Shown here one piece after another: positions 60,759-64,000 of a DNA stretch of 64,000 nucleotides (the first letter of the stretch is position 1; each line of letters starts with the position of its first letter). Source of the DNA: REDI01 sp038123735 (lineage in GTDB: Bacteria > Myxococcota_A > UBA796 > GCA-2862545); the NCBI GenBank assembly GCA_038123735.1, contig JAYPAP010000001.1, forward strand, positions 1 through 64,000. The letters run 5' to 3'. The notes under the pieces are model-generated. The model was not told the origin of the DNA and ran no database searches. It saw only the letters and a program-made list of their open reading frames with translations. The translations under genes and the position numbers were made by a program.

Positions 60759-62469
60759 TGCTTTCAGCTCCACTATCGGGTTCTACGCGCTCAAGGACAG
60801 CGCCGAGGGCGGACATGATGCGTCCCACCTCTGGGTCGTTCAGGAAGGCTTGCTCCATACCTCGCAGGTTGCCACTCGCCCGCTCGGTGTCGAGCTCCAG
60901 GGTGCGATTGGGAAAGTATTTCTGCCATACGTAATGAAATTCCTCGGTCTTCGACCATCGAGTGATGGTGGCGCGCGCGCGCCCGGAGGAGAGTTTCACC
61001 CGTACCTTCTTGCCGTCGTCGACATGAATGCAGCCCTCAAAGCTCTGTTTCCAGGATTCGTTGGGCAAAGCCTGAACGAAGGCATCCCACTTCGAGAGTA
61101 CCGTCCGCTCTTCGATGGCGGGTTGGATGTCGGACAGAGCGGGTCCCCAGGCCTCAAGTTCTTGTTCGATTGGAGGGGGCTCTGGCCGAGAGGGCGGCCT
61201 GGATGGCTCCTTTTCAGGAGGTGGAGAGGCGGGTGCCTTCGCTTTTCGGGCGCGGGGGGCTCGACTCTGCCCAGATGACGGAGGGGTTGAGGCCCGGCGA
61301 GCGGAGGTGGTGCCGCTGCTGAGGTTGCGCTCGATGCGCTCAAGCCGCTGTACGAGGCCGCTGAGTGGCTTGGCAGGCCGGGTGTGCGTGAGCCGGGCCA
61401 CTGCCATTTCCATGACGATGCGCGGGCGATGGGCTGCTTTGAGTCGACCTTGGAGATGGATTAGCGCGTCGAATAGGCGGGATAGGTGTTCGGGGTCGGT
61501 CTTTTGGGCGATCGCTGCGAGGGCCTCTAGCTCGGCCTGTGGAAGGTCTACGAAACGATGAGCATCCTGAGACATGCCAAGGAAGGTGGCATCTCGGACG
61601 ACCTCAAGTAGTTCATCGGCGAAGACACTCAGCTCGTGTCCCCACCGATAGACTGAGTCGATGACGGTAAGGCAGGCTGCCGGATCCCCATCGACGAGGC
61701 CGGAAAAAAAATCTAACAATAGTCTGCGGTCAACCAGGCCTAATGCTTGGGTAATGGTGTCGACGGGGATCTCTGCTGCCCCAGCGCCCGCGCTGATCAC
61801 CTGGTCGAGCAAGGACTCGGAGTCGCGCATCGAGCCTTCGCCGGCTCTGGCGATGAGGCGGAGGCCTTGCTCAGGTATTTGAATGCCTTCTTTAGCCGCC
61901 AGGGACGCGAGGCGTTCAACCACGCGCGATGCGGGAATTCGCTTAAAGTCGAACCGCTGCACCCGGGACAGAATGGTGTCTGGGATCTTGTTGGGTTCCG
62001 TGGTTGCGAAGATGAACACCACGTGAGGCGGCGGTTCCTCGAGGGTCTTAAGTAGGGCGTTAAAAGCTCCCTTTGAGAGCATGTGGACTTCGTCTACCAG
62101 GTAGATCTTGTATTGTCCGAAGTTGGGCGCGAACTGAACGGAGTCCCGGATCTCGCGGACGTCATCGACCGAGTTGTTGGATGCGCCATCAATTTCGATC
62201 AGGTCCTGGGTTGCACCGGCAGAGATCTGTGTACAAGACGGGCAGGTGCCGCATGGAGTCTCAGTAGGACCTAAGGCACAATTGAGCGAACGAGCCAAGG
62301 CGCGTGCAGCGGTGGTCTTTCCGACACCGCGGGCTCCAGTGAAGAGGTAGGCGTGGTGGATGCGCGAGCCGCGAATGGCATTGCGGAGAGTCGTGGTGAC
62401 ATGCTCCTGGCCAACGATCTCTTCAAACGTCGCTGGGCGGTATTTTCTCGAAATGGCCATATAGGTCAT
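60745..62469 (-). CDS. dnaX: DNA polymerase III subunits gamma/tau
   Basis: 574 residues from the ATG at 62469 with GGAGAG seven bases upstream; an extension to 62538 would run over the upstream gene. Walker A is GARGVGKTT at 45-53, the zinc module has Cys64, 73, 76 and 79, DEVHMLS is Walker B, and FATTEPNKIPDTILSRVQRFDFKRI carries sensor 1 and the SRC-like finger. Domain III follows, then a Pro/Lys-rich linker and a C-terminal tau region. The protein builds the clamp loader. A run of eight T codes for two Phe near residue 253; I do not propose programmed frameshifting there. Confidence 0.96.
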   Translation of the reverse strand: MTYMAISRKYRPATFEEIVGQEHVTTTLRNAIRGSRIHHAYLFTGARGVGKTTAARALARSLNCALGPTETPCGTCPSCTQISAGATQDLIEIDGASNNSVDDVREIRDSVQFAPNFGQYKIYLVDEVHMLSKGAFNALLKTLEEPPPHVVFIFATTEPNKIPDTILSRVQRFDFKRIPASRVVERLASLAAKEGIQIPEQGLRLIARAGEGSMRDSESLLDQVISAGAGAAEIPVDTITQALGLVDRRLLLDFFSGLVDGDPAACLTVIDSVYRWGHELSVFADELLEVVRDATFLGMSQDAHRFVDLPQAELEALAAIAQKTDPEHLSRLFDALIHLQGRLKAAHRPRIVMEMAVARLTHTRPAKPLSGLVQRLERIERNLSSGTTSARRASTPPSSGQSRAPRARKAKAPASPPPEKEPSRPPSRPEPPPIEQELEAWGPALSDIQPAIEERTVLSKWDAFVQALPNESWKQSFEGCIHVDDGKKVRVKLSSGRARATITRWSKTEEFHYVWQKYFPNRTLELDTERASGNLRGMEQAFLNDPEVGRIMSALGAVLERVEPDSGAESNESV

Positions 62470-62494
62470 GCGTGCTCTCCGACGTCCGCTCACT

Positions 62495-64000
62495 CTACCG
62501 TGTAGGGATAGCGATATCCGACTGTTCCAGCCACGCATCCAAGATGAATAGGCTCCAAACCTGAAGACCCGCCCCTGGACGTTTTCCTACATCGTGGGTG
62601 AGCTTTCGCACGCCATCCGGGTTGAACAATGCGGTGCGTTGTTGGAGCTTTCGAGCGCGTGATTCCAGAAAGAGCCGACCGGGCCCGGCGAGCCATCGGT
62701 CGAGTGGGGCTGTCGGATCTCGACGAGGGCGCTCGACCAAGGCTTGCGGTAGGGAGCCCCGAACGATCGCGCGGAGTGGCCATCGTGCCCGCAACAAGCC
62801 ACCGCCATATCCTGCTTTGTAGCCTCCAGGTAATCGGGCGGCCAACTCAACAACGCGCCGATCGAGCCACGGAAAGCGGGCATCATGTCCGGTAGCGACA
62901 GCGATTCGCCGGACGCGGGCCAGTCGGATTTCTTGGAGGTGCGACGTGCTGAATGCATGGAGCATCGCGTTGATGGGGTCGGTATTGAGGTCTCGGTAGA
63001 TTCGACTGAGCACTTCATCTCTGGTCGATGGACGGACCCAATCACGACGACTCATGAGGGCAGTCCGACTCTTCGGAGAGAAGACGGGATGACTGCCCAA
63101 TCCGCGCTTGAGCCCAAAGTCGACGAGGTTGGTGGTGCGCCATTTGCCAGTAAGGAGGAGTGATGTGGCTTCCCCCATGGGGCCGGGGAGCCGATTGCTG
63201 AGGGCCGACCGTCTTAAGCCGCTGGTCGAGCCTGCGAGAAAACGTCCCCCGAAGAGCTCGTTTGCCCCATCGCCGGAGAGCAGAACCGGTGTTGCTGAGC
63301 CCATGGCGCGCCCAAGCAGGAACTGGAGAAGGGCCGATGGGGTGCCTACGGGGTGCGCCATCGCACGTACGGTATCGTCGAAGGAATCGGCCAAATCCGA
63401 GCTGCGAACCATGACTTCATGGTGCTCCATGCCGAGTAGTTTGGCGATGCGAACAGCGAAGGGGAGCTCGGGGTACGCATCGTCGGTGAATCCGACGGTC
63501 CAGGTAGGAAGTCGCGTATCGAGGTCCCTTGCGGCGAGGGCAATCGCGGTTGACCCGAGTCCACCGGATAGCAACAGTGCTGCGGATTGCTGGCCTGAGA
63601 TGCGTTGTTCTAGCGAGGCTCTGAGCGCTCGACGAAGGTCGCGCACGACATCCCTCGATCGAGGAGATGGCGCGTTGAGGCCGGCATAGGGCGGACTCCA
63701 GTACGGCCGTATCATCACGCCGGACGGATCAAACCGGAGCCAAGAGGCTGCCTGGAGCTGCTGTATGCCCTGCAGGATTGTATTGGGCGCATGAACCGCC
63801 CCAAATTCTAGGAACTCCGCAAAGGACCTGGAGCTTAGCGTAGGTGTGCCGGGGCGAAGCGCGATGAGCTGCCGCAGGTCAGTGGCGAAATACAGCCGAT
63901 CTCCTTCGCGCGACCAATACAGCCTTTGGATCCCCATACGATCGCGAATGAGATGGGCGGTGGCCGAGCGCTTGTCCCACAGCACGGCCACAAATGCACC
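62495..64000 (-). CDS. Asparagine synthase-like protein, 5' end outside window
   Basis: About 501 residues remain; the frame stays open past 64000 and the first visible residues, GAFVAVLWDKR, correspond to the middle of the N-terminal glutaminase domain, so that domain is cut. The remaining glutaminase part (LIRDRMGIQRLYW) and a complete synthase domain are visible. The pyrophosphate-binding loop reads LLSGGLGST, where the family has SGG(L/I)DS, so the Asp is Gly. LSGDGANELFGGR and the C-terminal RFPWLDRRVVELAARLP are normal. It may make asparagine or another amide; the substitution casts doubt on normal ATP use. It lies 25 bases upstream of dnaX. Confidence 0.82.
   Translation of the reverse strand, partial: GAFVAVLWDKRSATAHLIRDRMGIQRLYWSREGDRLYFATDLRQLIALRPGTPTLSSRSFAEFLEFGAVHAPNTILQGIQQLQAASWLRFDPSGVMIRPYWSPPYAGLNAPSPRSRDVVRDLRRALRASLEQRISGQQSAALLLSGGLGSTAIALAARDLDTRLPTWTVGFTDDAYPELPFAVRIAKLLGMEHHEVMVRSSDLADSFDDTVRAMAHPVGTPSALLQFLLGRAMGSATPVLLSGDGANELFGGRFLAGSTSGLRRSALSNRLPGPMGEATSLLLTGKWRTTNLVDFGLKRGLGSHPVFSPKSRTALMSRRDWVRPSTRDEVLSRIYRDLNTDPINAMLHAFSTSHLQEIRLARVRRIAVATGHDARFPWLDRRVVELAARLPGGYKAGYGGGLLRARWPLRAIVRGSLPQALVERPRRDPTAPLDRWLAGPGRLFLESRARKLQQRTALFNPDGVRKLTHDVGKRPGAGLQVWSLFILDAWLEQSDIAIPTR

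Noticed and set aside
61704..61713. Run of eight T in dnaX as a programmed frameshift site
   Set aside because: It lies in the middle of the ATPase part (near residue 253), far before the gamma/tau boundary, and a shift would truncate domain III. No stimulatory element is seen.
1..64000. Horizontal transfer, prophage or insertion sequence island
   Set aside because: No transposase, integrase, terminal repeats, tRNA-adjacent integrase or clear shift in base composition was seen; the tRNA-Ser genes are followed by housekeeping genes.

Overview
The window reads as one scaffold of a GC-rich (about 60 percent by eye) Gram-negative chromosome, most likely a myxobacterium-like member of the former deltaproteobacteria. 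The reasons are the many outer-membrane-type lipoproteins (one with a long Asp-Thr repeat linker), FHA proteins, a kinase-like/PP2C fusion, an Oar-like TonB receptor and dense operons. Taxonomy is inferred from content only. Five N runs (6903-6912, 43415-43437, 49909-49918, 53514-53523, 55882-55891) mark scaffold joins, each inside a gene. I see no prophage, insertion sequence, CRISPR array or rRNA.

Layout. 1-2935 (minus): ribF-aroE and two FHA genes, the last cut by the window edge. 3023-4564 (plus): a small envelope protein and a DUF2156-type acyltransferase-like protein. 4543-18490 (minus): an eight-gene chain in which nearly every start touches or overlaps the previous stop: DUF58, BatA-like VWA, double-VWA, ABC permease, amidotransferase-like membrane protein, ABC ATPase and two ABC permeases. 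18569-22604: a divergent pair of units, an ATP-grasp ligase with a membrane protein against an S51-type peptidase with a Fes-like esterase. 22608-35189 (minus): an ion-homeostasis locus with an antiporter, TrkA, TrkH, a 1574-residue antiporter fusion, an MscS-type channel and lipoproteins. 35305-37034: an ECF sigma factor with its probable membrane anti-sigma factor. 37066-39996: an FAD-linked oxidase, a lipoprotein and an envelope protein.

39993-47083 (minus) is the most intriguing region: two OB-fold lipoproteins, a beta-barrel, a lamin-tail lipoprotein, a PLD-like lipoprotein whose HKD residues are gone, and a PLD nuclease-like lipoprotein with both HKD motifs and a lamin-tail domain. These domains recur in secreted nucleases, so I propose a surface system that handles extracellular nucleic acid. 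Next come a pseudokinase-PP2C fusion (47330-48751), a sulfatase-fold lipoprotein with Thr at the formylglycine position (48748-51109) and, divergently, a TonB receptor with two lipoproteins (51392-56080).

56074-64000 is mostly housekeeping: CCA/poly(A) polymerase-type enzyme, a hydrolase-fold protein without nucleophile serine, tadA, tRNA-Ser(CGA), tRNA-Ser(GGA), the small SRP RNA, an RluA-type pseudouridine synthase, recR, ybaB, dnaX and a partial asparagine-synthase-like gene. Intergenic space is small; no gene-free stretch exceeds 300 bases. The longest is 51110-51391, between the sulfatase-like gene and the TonB receptor. Two of the five N runs are flanked by identical 8-9 base ends and are probably unmerged contig overlaps.
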